Assembly: GCA_900545535.1 (NCBI GenBank)
Contig: UQZN01000005.1
Span: 1 to 64,000 of the forward strand
Direction: 5' to 3'
DNA: 64,000 nucleotides
Source of the DNA: an uncultured Phascolarctobacterium sp.
Lineage (GTDB): Bacteria > Bacillota > Negativicutes > Acidaminococcales > Acidaminococcaceae
Shown here: in pieces, positions 32,092 through 41,798 of the stretch
Layout: every line of letters starts with the position of its first letter
Numbering within the stretch: position 1 is the stretch's first letter
The notes under the pieces: generated by a model
What the model was told of the DNA's origin: nothing
The model's database searches: none
What the model saw: the letters and a program-made list of their open reading frames with translations, nothing else
Position numbers and translations under genes: made by a program

Positions 32092-35000
32092 ATGAATAAA
32101 CTATTTCGTTGGTTGCTGGGAATTATGGCAATAGTCGGTATAGTGTATTACAGTATCATAAAATTTGTTGTGCCGGGGTATTTGGCTCAGGTTCCGCCGC
32201 TGGTGTCGAATCTGGCCGGGGATTATATCACCGGTTCTGTTGATATTGCCCGTGTAGAGTGGAATGGGGCTTTGGAGCTGTCCGTATTTGATGTGCAGGT
32301 AAAGGATAAACAGCAGCAGCTGATTGCTGTTTTACCAGAGGTCCGGCTGCATATCTCGCCCTGGCATGCCCTTTTCAATACTAATAAAGCCCTGGACAGG
32401 GTTACTTTGGAAAAGCCTGTTATTTATTTGACGCTGAATGAAAAAGAACATTGGAACGTACAGGATTTTTTGAAGCCATCTGAATCTGACGAAACGCCGT
32501 TTTATGGCCTTTTAGCCATTAAAGAAGGAAAGATCATAACGGAAACCCCTTATGGAAAATGGGATTTTGCTTTAGCTGGAACGGTCGACGGCAGCGGCAA
32601 TCCAAAATTTGCTGTTGATGCAAAACTGGCTCATGCAGCAGACTCGTTGCAGCTCAAAGGCTTGATCGATATGAAGGCCGTGGGAAATTTAACGGTAAAA
32701 AGCGAGCATTTTGCTTTGGAGGCTTTTGCCCCGTTGGCTCAGGAGTTTGGTAAAGTAAAAGATTTCCGCGGCGCTGTTCGTAATGTCAATCTTTTGTGGA
32801 CGAACAGCGGTAAGGATGTTACGATGGCAGGCGCGGTTGTGTTAGAGCAGCTGACAGGCACTGCGATCTATGAAGACTGGGAAATTCCTGTTGGGATTGA
32901 CGGGAAGGTTGCGTTTAATGATAAGGCTGTTAAAACAGACAAACTTTTACTGACTGTAGATGGACAAACAGCGCAGCTTACTGGCGACGTTGATTTTAAA
33001 GACCAGAATAATATTCAGGGCCGCGGATTATTGACGGCGGAGCTGCTGAAAATAAAAAATGAAGAATTTCACAAGCTGTCTGTGCCTTTCAGAATTATCG
33101 ACAACAAAGCGCAGATCAATACGGCGCGGGCTGAATTTGGCGGCGGCAAAGCAGATTTTCTGGCAGAATATGATCTTGGCAGTGGTGCTCTGGTGGCAGC
33201 GCTTGATCTGGAACAGGTCAAGACTGCGCCGCTCAGTGACCGGCCGGAGGATATTTTTGCCGTAGACGGCAGCATCGCGCTGAAAGGCATAATTAAAGAT
33301 GACAAGTTCGAAGTCAATTTGGCGGCAGACACTGTACGTTTAGGTTGGCGTGATTTGTTATTGCATAAAGTTGACTTTGATATCGATCTTGATCAGGCGG
33401 GCTGTAAAATCAATAATTTTTCGGCGTTTACGGAAACTGGCGCGATGCTGGCCCGGGGTACGGTTACCAGTGAGGGCGCATTTAAGCTGCAGGGCTCTGT
33501 AACTGATTTTCCGCTGGCGCCTGTTCTTGAAGCTTTAGGGCAGCAGGGCAGTGGCCTGGTAGCCTCTCAATTTGATCTTTCCGGTACGATTGATGCCGTG
33601 AACTTTACAGGTATTACCCAGTTCAAACAGGTTGATCTGGGTGGTCTTACAATCGAGGAAGCTTATGGCGGCATGAGTATGCAAGACAGCATTGTCTCGT
33701 TGCGGGACTACAAGGTCAAGATGGCGCAGGGGGAAAGCGTTTTAAACGGCAGCATCAATCTGCAGAGCGAAGACCCGGCCTTTGATCTGGAAGTCGAGAC
33801 GACGGGGGTAAGGGCAGAGCCGTTTGTGAAGGTGTTTGCCCCGGAAGTAAAGCTGACCGGTAATATCAATAACAAAATGCTCATAACAGGAACCTTATCG
33901 ATGCCTGATGTCAGCGGTAAGTTTTTACTGACAGACGGCAGCGCTGAAGGTTATCTCATTGATAAGATCGCAACGGATTACAGTTATCAGAAAAATGATT
34001 TAGTGATCAGCGACTGCGATATTGTGGCTTTGTCTACAGAAGCTAAACTGAATGGACGCATGGATGCGCAGCAAAATCTTGATCTTAAAGTAGATATCAA
34101 AGATATTAATCTCAGTACTTTGCCTATCAATGACGATACAGTTGATTTGGATGGGTATGCTGACGCTCAGGGAACATTGACGGGTACTTTGTCGAAGCCG
34201 TTTTTCCATGGTGATGTCAGCAGTAAAGCTATTTTTATCAACGGCGAAGAACTGACGGATATCCAGTGTAAACTGGATAGTGACGGCGGGATTAAAAATC
34301 ATTTGCTGGGCTCTTTTAAACAGGCCCCCAAGGGTGTGCTTTCAGCAGAGCTTGATTATGACCACGAGCAGAGATTGCTGCAGGGCAATATAGTGGCTGT
34401 CTATGGCAATGTCAGATCGATCCTGAAAATGGCAAAAGCCGATTATAATGTGGACGGTCTGGCCCAGGGCGAGATCGCGATCAATCCGCATGGGCCCAAA
34501 TCAGGGATTTTCGTTGATGTCTGGGTAGATGATATTTCTATCAATGACCTGAAATATGAGGAAATGAAGTTCAAGGGTCATTTACAGGATAAAGTCTGGT
34601 ATTTCGATGATGTCAAACTGATGGAAACCAAGGACATTACTGATAAGGGCATCGTTGCCGTTGGCGGTAAGGTCAATCTGGCTGATGGCAAGCTGGAGCT
34701 TGAGGCCGGCGCTATAGATGCCAATCCGGCGCTGGTAACAGCCTTTATGGCTGATCCTGTTGCAGTTACAGGCGATTTGAATATGTTTGTACAATTACAG
34801 GGGACGCTGAAAGATCCGGAAGGCAACGGTTCCGTGGAGGTAAAAAATGGCAGTGTGGCCGGCATCGGTTTCGATGACTTTACGGCGATGCTTTCACTTG
34901 CCGATGACAATTTAAAAATCGAGCAGGCAATGCTGAATAAAGATATTTATAAGGCCAGTGCTTATGGCGATGTGCCGCTGGATCTATTCCGTTCGAAAGA

Positions 35001-36351
35001 ACAGCGGCGGGATCCTAATGCCCAGATGAACGTGCAGCTGAATCTGGATAACGCCCGTTTGGGTATTTTGCAGGTCATTTCACCCATGGTAGAATGGGGC
35101 GTCGGTGAAACACAAGGCCAGGTCAAACTGGCAGGCACACTGGAGGAACCTCTGGTATACGGAGCTGTAAAAATCCCGGAGGGCTCGCTGAAATTTAAGC
35201 ATGTGCAGACGGTGATTGAAAATATCCATACCGACATAGAGTTTGCAGGCAATAAGGTGGCCCTGAAAGATATCTCAGCCAAGCTTGGCAAAGGCAGCTT
35301 CAAGGGCAGCGGCACTTATGCGCTGCGCTCTAATGAACGCGACGCTTATCAGCTGGATCTGGTTGCTGATAATGCGGAAATCGCTTCGGATATTTTTACA
35401 GGCCGCATCAATGGCAGTCTGACTATGACGCCGCAGCGGTTTATTGTAAGGCAGGAAGCTGGCAGCACGCCTTTGGGTAAAGGTCCGCACTTTAGTTACC
35501 GGCCGCTGCTTAAAGGTACCGTACGGTTTGACGATGTCCTCGTCAATATGCCGACCATACCTGAATTCGGTGAAGGGGAAAGCAATATCGGACTTGATGT
35601 ACAGATAGCCCTGGGACCGAAGATTCACTTATACAATAAATATTTATATGACTTATGGCTTGCCGGAGGATTGCATATTCAGGGCAGTACATTGTATACT
35701 AATATAGGCGGTACGATCAGTGCCGATCGAGGCTCGATCAGTTATCTGCGCACACAGTTTAAAGTACGTGCTGCTTCTGCGGCCTGGCCTATCCCCGGTA
35801 GTGTTTTGCCTACAGTGAATCTGGAAGCCACGGCTAAATTCCAGCGTTATGATATTGGCATGCATATTTCCGGTCCGCTTGAAGAAATGGACTTACAGCT
35901 CAATTCTTCACCACCGCTGACCAAGGACCAGATCGTGCGGATGCTGACGCTGCAGCGCGAGGCTACCGGCAGTGAAGGCGTCGATAGCGACGATTTGCAG
36001 AATTTGATGACTGCCGGATTGGAAATGGCTGTGTTCGGTGATGTGGAGCAAATCTTTAAAGAGGCGCTGGGACTGGACGAATTCAGGGTCTATTCAGGAA
36101 AACTGCGTTCCGGTATCGAAATGGATACGCGGCGCAGCCGTGAGTTCACGCCTGACGAACGTAATCAATATAATGTTTTATTCAGTAAATATTTGACGGA
36201 TAACTTTATGGTTGGGTATACTACCAGTATGGATAACGAGCATCACAGTGTTTTTGGTCAATATGAGATCAGTAAACATTTGAATATCAATTATTCTTTG
36301 AACGAAGATCATGAAAACTGGTATGGTCTGGAATATCGGGTGACCTTTTAA
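32092..36351 (+). CDS. tamB: TamB-like inter-membrane transport protein
   Basis: A 1419-residue AsmA/TamB-family protein. An N-terminal membrane anchor (residues about 5-28) is followed by a very long series of beta repeats forming the expected hydrophobic groove. The C-terminal DUF490/TamB domain (about 1090-1419) has R-G-S-I-S-Y-L and D-Q-I-V-R-M-L-T-L motifs and ends G-L-E-Y-R-V-T-F. The family is linked to lipid passage to the outer membrane and to protein insertion with BamA/TamA. Here bamA lies two genes downstream, in keeping with its ancestral pairing. Full length, no breaks. Confidence 0.93.
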   Translation: MNKLFRWLLGIMAIVGIVYYSIIKFVVPGYLAQVPPLVSNLAGDYITGSVDIARVEWNGALELSVFDVQVKDKQQQLIAVLPEVRLHISPWHALFNTNKALDRVTLEKPVIYLTLNEKEHWNVQDFLKPSESDETPFYGLLAIKEGKIITETPYGKWDFALAGTVDGSGNPKFAVDAKLAHAADSLQLKGLIDMKAVGNLTVKSEHFALEAFAPLAQEFGKVKDFRGAVRNVNLLWTNSGKDVTMAGAVVLEQLTGTAIYEDWEIPVGIDGKVAFNDKAVKTDKLLLTVDGQTAQLTGDVDFKDQNNIQGRGLLTAELLKIKNEEFHKLSVPFRIIDNKAQINTARAEFGGGKADFLAEYDLGSGALVAALDLEQVKTAPLSDRPEDIFAVDGSIALKGIIKDDKFEVNLAADTVRLGWRDLLLHKVDFDIDLDQAGCKINNFSAFTETGAMLARGTVTSEGAFKLQGSVTDFPLAPVLEALGQQGSGLVASQFDLSGTIDAVNFTGITQFKQVDLGGLTIEEAYGGMSMQDSIVSLRDYKVKMAQGESVLNGSINLQSEDPAFDLEVETTGVRAEPFVKVFAPEVKLTGNINNKMLITGTLSMPDVSGKFLLTDGSAEGYLIDKIATDYSYQKNDLVISDCDIVALSTEAKLNGRMDAQQNLDLKVDIKDINLSTLPINDDTVDLDGYADAQGTLTGTLSKPFFHGDVSSKAIFINGEELTDIQCKLDSDGGIKNHLLGSFKQAPKGVLSAELDYDHEQRLLQGNIVAVYGNVRSILKMAKADYNVDGLAQGEIAINPHGPKSGIFVDVWVDDISINDLKYEEMKFKGHLQDKVWYFDDVKLMETKDITDKGIVAVGGKVNLADGKLELEAGAIDANPALVTAFMADPVAVTGDLNMFVQLQGTLKDPEGNGSVEVKNGSVAGIGFDDFTAMLSLADDNLKIEQAMLNKDIYKASAYGDVPLDLFRSKEQRRDPNAQMNVQLNLDNARLGILQVISPMVEWGVGETQGQVKLAGTLEEPLVYGAVKIPEGSLKFKHVQTVIENIHTDIEFAGNKVALKDISAKLGKGSFKGSGTYALRSNERDAYQLDLVADNAEIASDIFTGRINGSLTMTPQRFIVRQEAGSTPLGKGPHFSYRPLLKGTVRFDDVLVNMPTIPEFGEGESNIGLDVQIALGPKIHLYNKYLYDLWLAGGLHIQGSTLYTNIGGTISADRGSISYLRTQFKVRAASAAWPIPGSVLPTVNLEATAKFQRYDIGMHISGPLEEMDLQLNSSPPLTKDQIVRMLTLQREATGSEGVDSDDLQNLMTAGLEMAVFGDVEQIFKEALGLDEFRVYSGKLRSGIEMDTRRSREFTPDERNQYNVLFSKYLTDNFMVGYTTSMDNEHHSVFGQYEISKHLNINYSLNEDHENWYGLEYRVTF

Positions 36352-36369
36352 AGGAAAGGAGGGAAGCAG

Positions 36370-37005
36370 ATGCTGCAGCAATATTTAGCAGAGTTACAGA
36401 AGATAGATTTACTGGAACTGGAAGAAGAGCTTGCTTTATGGCGTTCATGGGCTGAGGGCGATCAGGGTGCTTATAGAAAAATAATCACAGCGTATCAGCC
36501 TTTGGTTTTTAAAATAGCCATGGCGTTCCGGCTGGCTGAAGCGCAGACTCTGGAATTGATCCAGGAAGGCACTGTCGGCCTGCTCGAAGCAGCTGAAAAA
36601 TTCGATTATGAACGCGGTGTTGCTTTCAGCATTTTTGCTTCTCACCGTATTCGTGGTAGGATGCTCGATTTTCTGCAGGCTGAATATGGCAGTCAGATGC
36701 TGTCTTTGGATGGCGTTAACTCTGTCGGCCTGGCCTGGTCTGAATGTCTGGTTTCCGATGAAGCGTCTCCATTTGAGCTGGCCGAGCGGAATTTTTTAAA
36801 CGACAAGATAACACAGGCAATGGAAAGACTGCCGCAAAAAGAACAGCAGGTCCTGACCGGTATTTATCTGGAAGATAAAAGTGCCGGCGATCTGGCGGCG
36901 GCTATTGATGTGAGCCTGGGGCATATTTACCGGCTGCAGAAGCAGGGTGTACGCAGAGTTCGCGGTATGCTCTCACGGCTGATGAGCGAGTTAAATAAAA
37001 GCTAA
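36370..37005 (+). CDS. Sigma-70 family sigma factor in envelope cluster
   Basis: A 211-residue alternative sigma factor. Region 2 (about 25-100) shows Y-Q-P-L-V-F-K-I-A, L-I-Q-E-G-T-V-G-L-L-E-A-A-E-K-F-D and F-S-I-F-A-S-H-R-I-R-G-R-M-L-D. Region 4 (about 145-205) has L-P-Q-K-E-Q-Q-V-L and a helix-turn-helix. Region 1.1 and most of region 3 are lacking. The pattern is closer to the FliA/SigF-like group than to ECF factors. It lies 18 bases after tamB with a good GGAGGGAAG site. No flagellar genes are here, so regulation of envelope genes is the natural guess. Confidence 0.88.
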   Translation: MLQQYLAELQKIDLLELEEELALWRSWAEGDQGAYRKIITAYQPLVFKIAMAFRLAEAQTLELIQEGTVGLLEAAEKFDYERGVAFSIFASHRIRGRMLDFLQAEYGSQMLSLDGVNSVGLAWSECLVSDEASPFELAERNFLNDKITQAMERLPQKEQQVLTGIYLEDKSAGDLAAAIDVSLGHIYRLQKQGVRRVRGMLSRLMSELNKS

Positions 37006-37166
37006 TAAAAGAAAACAGGCATTATTTAAAACAAGAACTGCCTATACAGGCTTTAATCGTCGGATATGGCAGATATCAATAAAATTTGCCGGGTGAAAAA
37101 ACTTTTTAGAGTAGTGACTATATATGTATCCTGTATTATTTTCAGTCGCGAAAGGGGGTTTTTACG

Positions 37167-37685
37167 GTGACAAAATCTATTTGTGAACGTATTCGCAATG
37201 TTAAAAGCAGTCTGGAAAATGCTGAACAAAGTTTCCGTGAAAACAACGGTATGCGCGGCGAACTTGATTTGATGCTGGCCGAAGCGGAGATCAAGCATTT
37301 GCGGGAAAAACGCGGCTGGCTGTCTGTCTGGAACAGGCAGCGTCTGGCATTACTGGCCGCAGTGATAGTAGTATTGGCTGGTTATGGCGGCTGGTTATAT
37401 GCCGGCATGGCTGAAGATGAGGCGGCGGTGAAAATGCAAGATCCTGCTGCTGTAATAGCTTCAACAGAAATACAGAAAAATTTGCCTCAAGCAGAGGTGG
37501 TGCCAGGTAAAACGGTGCCGACTTTTACAGATAAACCAAAACAGGAACAGCAAACGGTAGCGATACCGTCAGAGTACCCAAAAGAAGAGCAAGTGAAAGA
37601 ACAGCAGCGTAGTGTAGAGCTGCCAGCTGCAGACATGCGGCAGCTTGTGCGTGAAGCACGCAGAACTTTACGGGATGCTAACTAG
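37167..37685 (+). CDS. Single-pass membrane protein, unassigned
   Basis: A 172-residue protein with a charged cytoplasmic N-terminal part (about 1-60, likely coiled coil), one hydrophobic helix (about 63-82) and a periplasmic tail rich in Pro, Gln, Glu and Lys. The last 20 residues are again helical and basic. I recognise no family. The layout, right after a sigma factor gene, resembles membrane-bound anti-sigma factors, but no known anti-sigma domain is visible. It starts at GTG after AAAGGGGG and precedes bamA by 18 bases. Confidence 0.75.
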   Translation: MTKSICERIRNVKSSLENAEQSFRENNGMRGELDLMLAEAEIKHLREKRGWLSVWNRQRLALLAAVIVVLAGYGGWLYAGMAEDEAAVKMQDPAAVIASTEIQKNLPQAEVVPGKTVPTFTDKPKQEQQTVAIPSEYPKEEQVKEQQRSVELPAADMRQLVREARRTLRDAN

Positions 37686-37703
37686 TTTAGGGAGGATTTT
37701 TGG

Positions 37704-39893
37704 ATGAGAAGAAAAAATATGTTGCGGCCCTTATCTTTGAGCCTGGCAGCGCTTTTGCTGACAACTCCTGTATGGGCACAGGAAAACAGTGCGGCCGATG
37801 TCGTGGAGAATCAGACTATGACTATCGGCGGACAGGAACAGATCGTCACCAGAGCTGCTCTTGAAAAGGCACAGAAGGCCCAGAAGGGTAAAGGAAAAGA
37901 TAAAGGCGGGCTGAGCAAAAAGGGGAAAAAGACGGTTTACCGTATGCATAATAACCCGTCAGAAGATATTTCCGATCCTCGCTATAAAGGTCCTGCTAAT
38001 GGGCAGCAGGCGGCAGCTGATGCTGATGAAACGGCGCAGGCAGAAGCTAAGCGCCCGGTAAGCAGGCAGGAAGCAGAAAAGGCAGCTGCCAGAGAAGAAG
38101 CGGAAAAGTCTGCTCAGGAAGCAGTAGCCAATACTCCGCAGACTAATACTACGGCTGCCCGTGAAGAAGAACCGCCGATGCGGCCGCCTGCAGAAGTGGA
38201 AAAAGCTGCGGCACCATATTTTGGCCAGCTGGTGACTAAAATCATGGTCAGCGGCAATAATGTGACGCCTACTGAAGAGATCATCAGTGTTTTAAAAACT
38301 AAGCCTGGCATGACTTTGACCTCTGAAGGTTTAGGCAAAGACCTGTATGCGATTTACAATATGGGCTGGTTTTATGATTTGCAGCCGGAATTTAAGCAGG
38401 TCCCGGAAGGCGTGCAGATAACCTATCATGTTATGGAAAATCCTATTTACCAGCAGCTGGCGGTAGAAGGCAATACCAAGATTTCTACAGAAAAAATTGA
38501 AAGCTTACTGGATCTTCCCAAAAATCAGCTGATCAATATCAGAGAAGTAAATGCGAAAGTACAGCGTCTGGAAGCTGAATACAATAAAGAAGGCTATATT
38601 CTGGCACGTGTGGCGGATATCAGGATGCAGCCTGACGGTACTTTGCTGCTTGTTGTCAATGAAGGTATCGTTGAAGACTTTAAAATCAAAGGCAATACCA
38701 AGACCAAAGATTATGTTATTATCCGCGAAATGAAACTCAAAAAAGGCGAGCCTTTCAATGCGAAGGATGCCCGCCGCAGTATGCAGCGTATTTATAATTT
38801 AGGTTATTTTGAAGACGTCAATATTAAACTGAATCCCGGTCAGCAGCCTAATGCTGTTGAAATTGAGATTTCCGTTGTAGAAATGAATACGGGTACTTTT
38901 GGTATCGGCGCCGGTTACAGTGATGCGGACGGCTTTATCGGTATGGTTTCCGTGGGTGATAAAAATTTCCGCGGCACTGGTGACAAAGTCAATATCCGCT
39001 GGGAATTCGGCGGTGCGGATAATAAGAACTATGAGTTCTCTTATACGAAACCATGGATCGACAGTAAAGAAACAAGCGTGACCATTACTTTATACGATGT
39101 TACTAACGAATATGCGGATTATGACCGCAATGCTGATGAAATTGCCCGTTACGACAAAAAACGCCGGGGTCAGGAATTGACCTTCAGCCGTAAGACCAAT
39201 AACGAGTATGTCAGCAATTATCTGACCTTAAAGAACCGTGACGATATTTATAAAGGCGCTGTCGATGGCTACAGCACGCAGTATTATGAAGATTCATATA
39301 ATAGTGTAATAAAGGATGGATCAACAGCAGAACAACGTCGTAAAGAAAATTTTGGCTTGACACGTAGTATTGGTGTCGCCAGAGTCTATGATTCCCGCGA
39401 TAATATTTATGATCCCCATGAAGGTAAACGTAATGCCTATACGATAGAATATGCCGGCTTAGGCGGCGATTTTGACTTTACGAAATACTCTGTCGATTAC
39501 CGTTATTACTATCGTCAGGGCGCGGAAAACGTTATTGCCGTACAGCTGGGAGCCGGTTATGCTTCCGGCAATATGCCTTTGAGTCAGCGTTTTACAATGG
39601 GTGGCAGTGATACACTGCGGGGTTACAAAGATGACCAGTTCAAGGGTAACAGCATGCTGAAGGGTACCGTTGAATACAGAATGCCGATCGTGAAAAAAGT
39701 GCAGGGCGTTTTATTTGTCGACAGTGGTTATGCTTGGGACAAGAAAACAGAAACAGCCTTCGATTTAGGTGAGATGAAATACAGTTATGGTGTCGGCTTG
39801 CGCATCAATTCTCCGCTGGGACCGGTTAAGCTGGATTATGGTTATGGCGATCAGGGCGGACGTTTCCATTTCAGCTTCGGCGGTCAATTCTAA
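37704..39893 (+). CDS. bamA: Outer membrane protein assembly factor BamA
   Basis: A 729-residue Omp85 protein that folds and inserts outer-membrane proteins. A signal peptide (about 1-25) is followed by an unusual Lys/Ala/Glu-rich linker (about 45-165). Three POTRA domains follow (about 170-245, 246-320, 321-395), where Proteobacteria have five. The 16-strand barrel ends with F-H-F-S-F-G-G-Q-F, and the R-G-Y motif (L-R-G-Y-K-D-D) of the lid loop is present. Next to tamB and ompH genes, as in other diderm Firmicutes. Confidence 0.94.
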   Translation: MRRKNMLRPLSLSLAALLLTTPVWAQENSAADVVENQTMTIGGQEQIVTRAALEKAQKAQKGKGKDKGGLSKKGKKTVYRMHNNPSEDISDPRYKGPANGQQAAADADETAQAEAKRPVSRQEAEKAAAREEAEKSAQEAVANTPQTNTTAAREEEPPMRPPAEVEKAAAPYFGQLVTKIMVSGNNVTPTEEIISVLKTKPGMTLTSEGLGKDLYAIYNMGWFYDLQPEFKQVPEGVQITYHVMENPIYQQLAVEGNTKISTEKIESLLDLPKNQLINIREVNAKVQRLEAEYNKEGYILARVADIRMQPDGTLLLVVNEGIVEDFKIKGNTKTKDYVIIREMKLKKGEPFNAKDARRSMQRIYNLGYFEDVNIKLNPGQQPNAVEIEISVVEMNTGTFGIGAGYSDADGFIGMVSVGDKNFRGTGDKVNIRWEFGGADNKNYEFSYTKPWIDSKETSVTITLYDVTNEYADYDRNADEIARYDKKRRGQELTFSRKTNNEYVSNYLTLKNRDDIYKGAVDGYSTQYYEDSYNSVIKDGSTAEQRRKENFGLTRSIGVARVYDSRDNIYDPHEGKRNAYTIEYAGLGGDFDFTKYSVDYRYYYRQGAENVIAVQLGAGYASGNMPLSQRFTMGGSDTLRGYKDDQFKGNSMLKGTVEYRMPIVKKVQGVLFVDSGYAWDKKTETAFDLGEMKYSYGVGLRINSPLGPVKLDYGYGDQGGRFHFSFGGQF

Positions 39894-39911
39894 AACAGGC
39901 GGTAGTATGCC

Positions 39912-41177
39912 GTGAAGATTGTAAGAATTTTAGCTGCAGGCTTGTTGGCGTGTTTGCTGCCGCAGGCAGCAAATGCAGCTGTTATTGAAAGTGTCAGCGT
40001 TAATGTTTTGGACAGAGGGTCTACCAGTAATATTTTGTTAGAGCGCATGTCGGCAAGTATGCAGACTGTAGCTGAACAGCTGCTGCTGGATAAGGATACG
40101 GAGAAAGTGGAACCTGTGCGCGGTGAATATGTGCGCCTGCTGGGAGAAGTTGGGGACAGGGTCCTGAACGGCTACCAGATGGAAAACGTCGTGCTGCAGT
40201 TAGGACCGCAGACGCAGGTGACAATGGTTGTTTCACCCTGGAATGAAGTCATTGATAATGTTTTCGTTGACCTGCAGTTTTCGGGTGTGGAAGAAAATAC
40301 GGCTGCTTTACTGGAGTCGAAGCTGCCGGAACTGCAAAAGCAGCTGGAAGCTGTCTTGCGGGGATCTTCTGCAGATGCTTCTGACTGGGCAGGAGGCGTA
40401 TTGCGCCGGCTGGTAAGAGCAGAGGTTGAGACTGCGCTGCCGGAATTCAGAGCTGCCGTTGATGTGGTTCGTGAAGACCGGCGGACTGTGATCCAGGTGG
40501 TCATCTATCCGGTGGGACAGCTGGTGCAGAGCCTTGAATATGAGATGGTTTCTCAATCCATCCCCAATCTGCTGCTGCTGAATATCAAACAGCGTTATGC
40601 ACAGAGGACGCAGGAGCTTCGAGGTCTGCCGGTAACGTATGTCAGCAGGCATAAAGCAGAACTGGAACAGGAGCTTTTAACAGAGCTTAGTGCAGAGCCT
40701 GAGGTAAAAAGGCATAATCTGCGTCCAAGTGTGGTTTTGACGCCCGGTGTCAATGCCGGTGTCAGAATTCGGCTGGAATCTGATGAGTATAAAATCTGGT
40801 TCGAAGGCTACGGCGATATAGGACGGAATGAGAACAACATTTCCGGGCGGGCCCATTTTGGCAAATATATCTCTAAGCGAGATGAAATTTTTGGCGAAGT
40901 CGGTGTGGTTTTTGACGATGTCAGCTGGGATTTTTCTATCGGTTATGCACTGCATCACGGTAAAACAACAGCCAGTTATATGCGGCGCAGCCCTCTGGGT
41001 GAAAATGTTTACCGACTGGAACAGGATATAACGCCGAAATGGCGGTTGCGGGCAGAATATTTTTCCGGCAGCAATACTACGGAAATCGGGGTCAGGTACC
41101 GCATTCATGAATTCCTGAGCGCGGAATATGTTTATTCTAACGATAAACCGTATTTCCGTATCGTTGGAAATTTGTGA
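39912..41177 (+). CDS. Unassigned outer-membrane beta-barrel protein
   Basis: A 421-residue exported protein with a signal peptide (about 1-22, ending A-N-A-A). The first part (about 23-270) is mixed helix and strand. The last 140 residues are amphipathic beta strands (I-W-F-E-G-Y-G-D-I-G, A-H-F-G-K-Y, I-G-V-R-Y-R-I-H-E-F), consistent with an outer-membrane barrel. I do not recognise the family. It starts at GTG 18 bases after bamA, so it is probably co-translated with it and may be a Bam partner or client; that is inference. Confidence 0.75.
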   Translation: MKIVRILAAGLLACLLPQAANAAVIESVSVNVLDRGSTSNILLERMSASMQTVAEQLLLDKDTEKVEPVRGEYVRLLGEVGDRVLNGYQMENVVLQLGPQTQVTMVVSPWNEVIDNVFVDLQFSGVEENTAALLESKLPELQKQLEAVLRGSSADASDWAGGVLRRLVRAEVETALPEFRAAVDVVREDRRTVIQVVIYPVGQLVQSLEYEMVSQSIPNLLLLNIKQRYAQRTQELRGLPVTYVSRHKAELEQELLTELSAEPEVKRHNLRPSVVLTPGVNAGVRIRLESDEYKIWFEGYGDIGRNENNISGRAHFGKYISKRDEIFGEVGVVFDDVSWDFSIGYALHHGKTTASYMRRSPLGENVYRLEQDITPKWRLRAEYFSGSNTTEIGVRYRIHEFLSAEYVYSNDKPYFRIVGNL

Positions 41178-41183
41178 TAAAGG

Positions 41184-41212
41184 TTGAAAGAAAAGATTCT
41201 GACTGATATAAT
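41184..41212 (+). promoter_or_regulatory. Promoter for the ompH cluster
   Basis: TTGAAA (41184-41189) and TATAAT (41207-41212) with a 17-base spacer, about 40 bp before the first OmpH gene. Confidence 0.75.
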
Positions 41213-41251
41213 TATTTAGTATAATTAGAACTGAAAGCAGGGATTTTTATT

Positions 41252-41737
41252 ATGATGCAAAAATTACGTGATCCAAAAAATGTAAAAATGATATCTTTGT
41301 TTGTTGCAGCGATCTTTGTTTTAGGGTGCTTTGCGCTGACCTTGACTCAAAGCGGCGCTCATGGTGTGGCATCGGCTGCTTCCAGTGAATCGGCTATTGG
41401 GGTGGTCAATTATCAAATGCTGCTTTCTCAGGTGCCTGATCTGCAAAATGTACAGGCCAGTATGAAACAGGAGATCGATAATGCCCAAAAGGATTTTGAT
41501 GAAAAAGGCAAAACCATGAATGATACCGAGAAACAGCGTTATTACCAGCAATTACAGGAGCGGTTATCCAATAAAGAAAAAGAACTGATGGATCCTGTTT
41601 TGAAAAAAATTGACGCGACGATCAAGAAGATCGCTGATAAAAAAGGTTTGTCCGTAGTTGTTGACAAAAATACCGTTGTTTACGGTGGTCTCGATATTAC
41701 TGACGAAGTATCCAAGGCTTTGCAAAGCGGTAAATAA
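41252..41737 (+). CDS. OmpH/Skp-like periplasmic chaperone 1
   Basis: A 161-residue OmpH/Skp-family protein. An N-terminal hydrophobic helix (about 12-32) may be a signal peptide or anchor. Next come I-G-V-V-N-Y-Q-M-L-L, a long charged helical pair (about 65-120) and the family end I-A-D-K-K-G-L-S-V-V-V-D. Skp-type proteins hold unfolded outer-membrane proteins during transit to BamA. First of three paralogues in a row. Confidence 0.88.
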   Translation: MMQKLRDPKNVKMISLFVAAIFVLGCFALTLTQSGAHGVASAASSESAIGVVNYQMLLSQVPDLQNVQASMKQEIDNAQKDFDEKGKTMNDTEKQRYYQQLQERLSNKEKELMDPVLKKIDATIKKIADKKGLSVVVDKNTVVYGGLDITDEVSKALQSGK

Positions 41738-41746
41738 TGTCGGACG

Positions 41747-41775
41747 AGGCCCTTTATTGTAAAGGGCCTTGTTTC
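41747..41775 (+). terminator. Attenuator-like hairpin between ompH genes
   Basis: AGGCCCTTTA (41747-41756) pairs with TAAAGGGCCT (41760-41769) around TTG, followed by a broken T-run. It likely reduces expression of the next two genes relative to the first. Confidence 0.55.
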
Positions 41776-41798
41776 TGTTTAACTGCAGGAGGTAAAGT

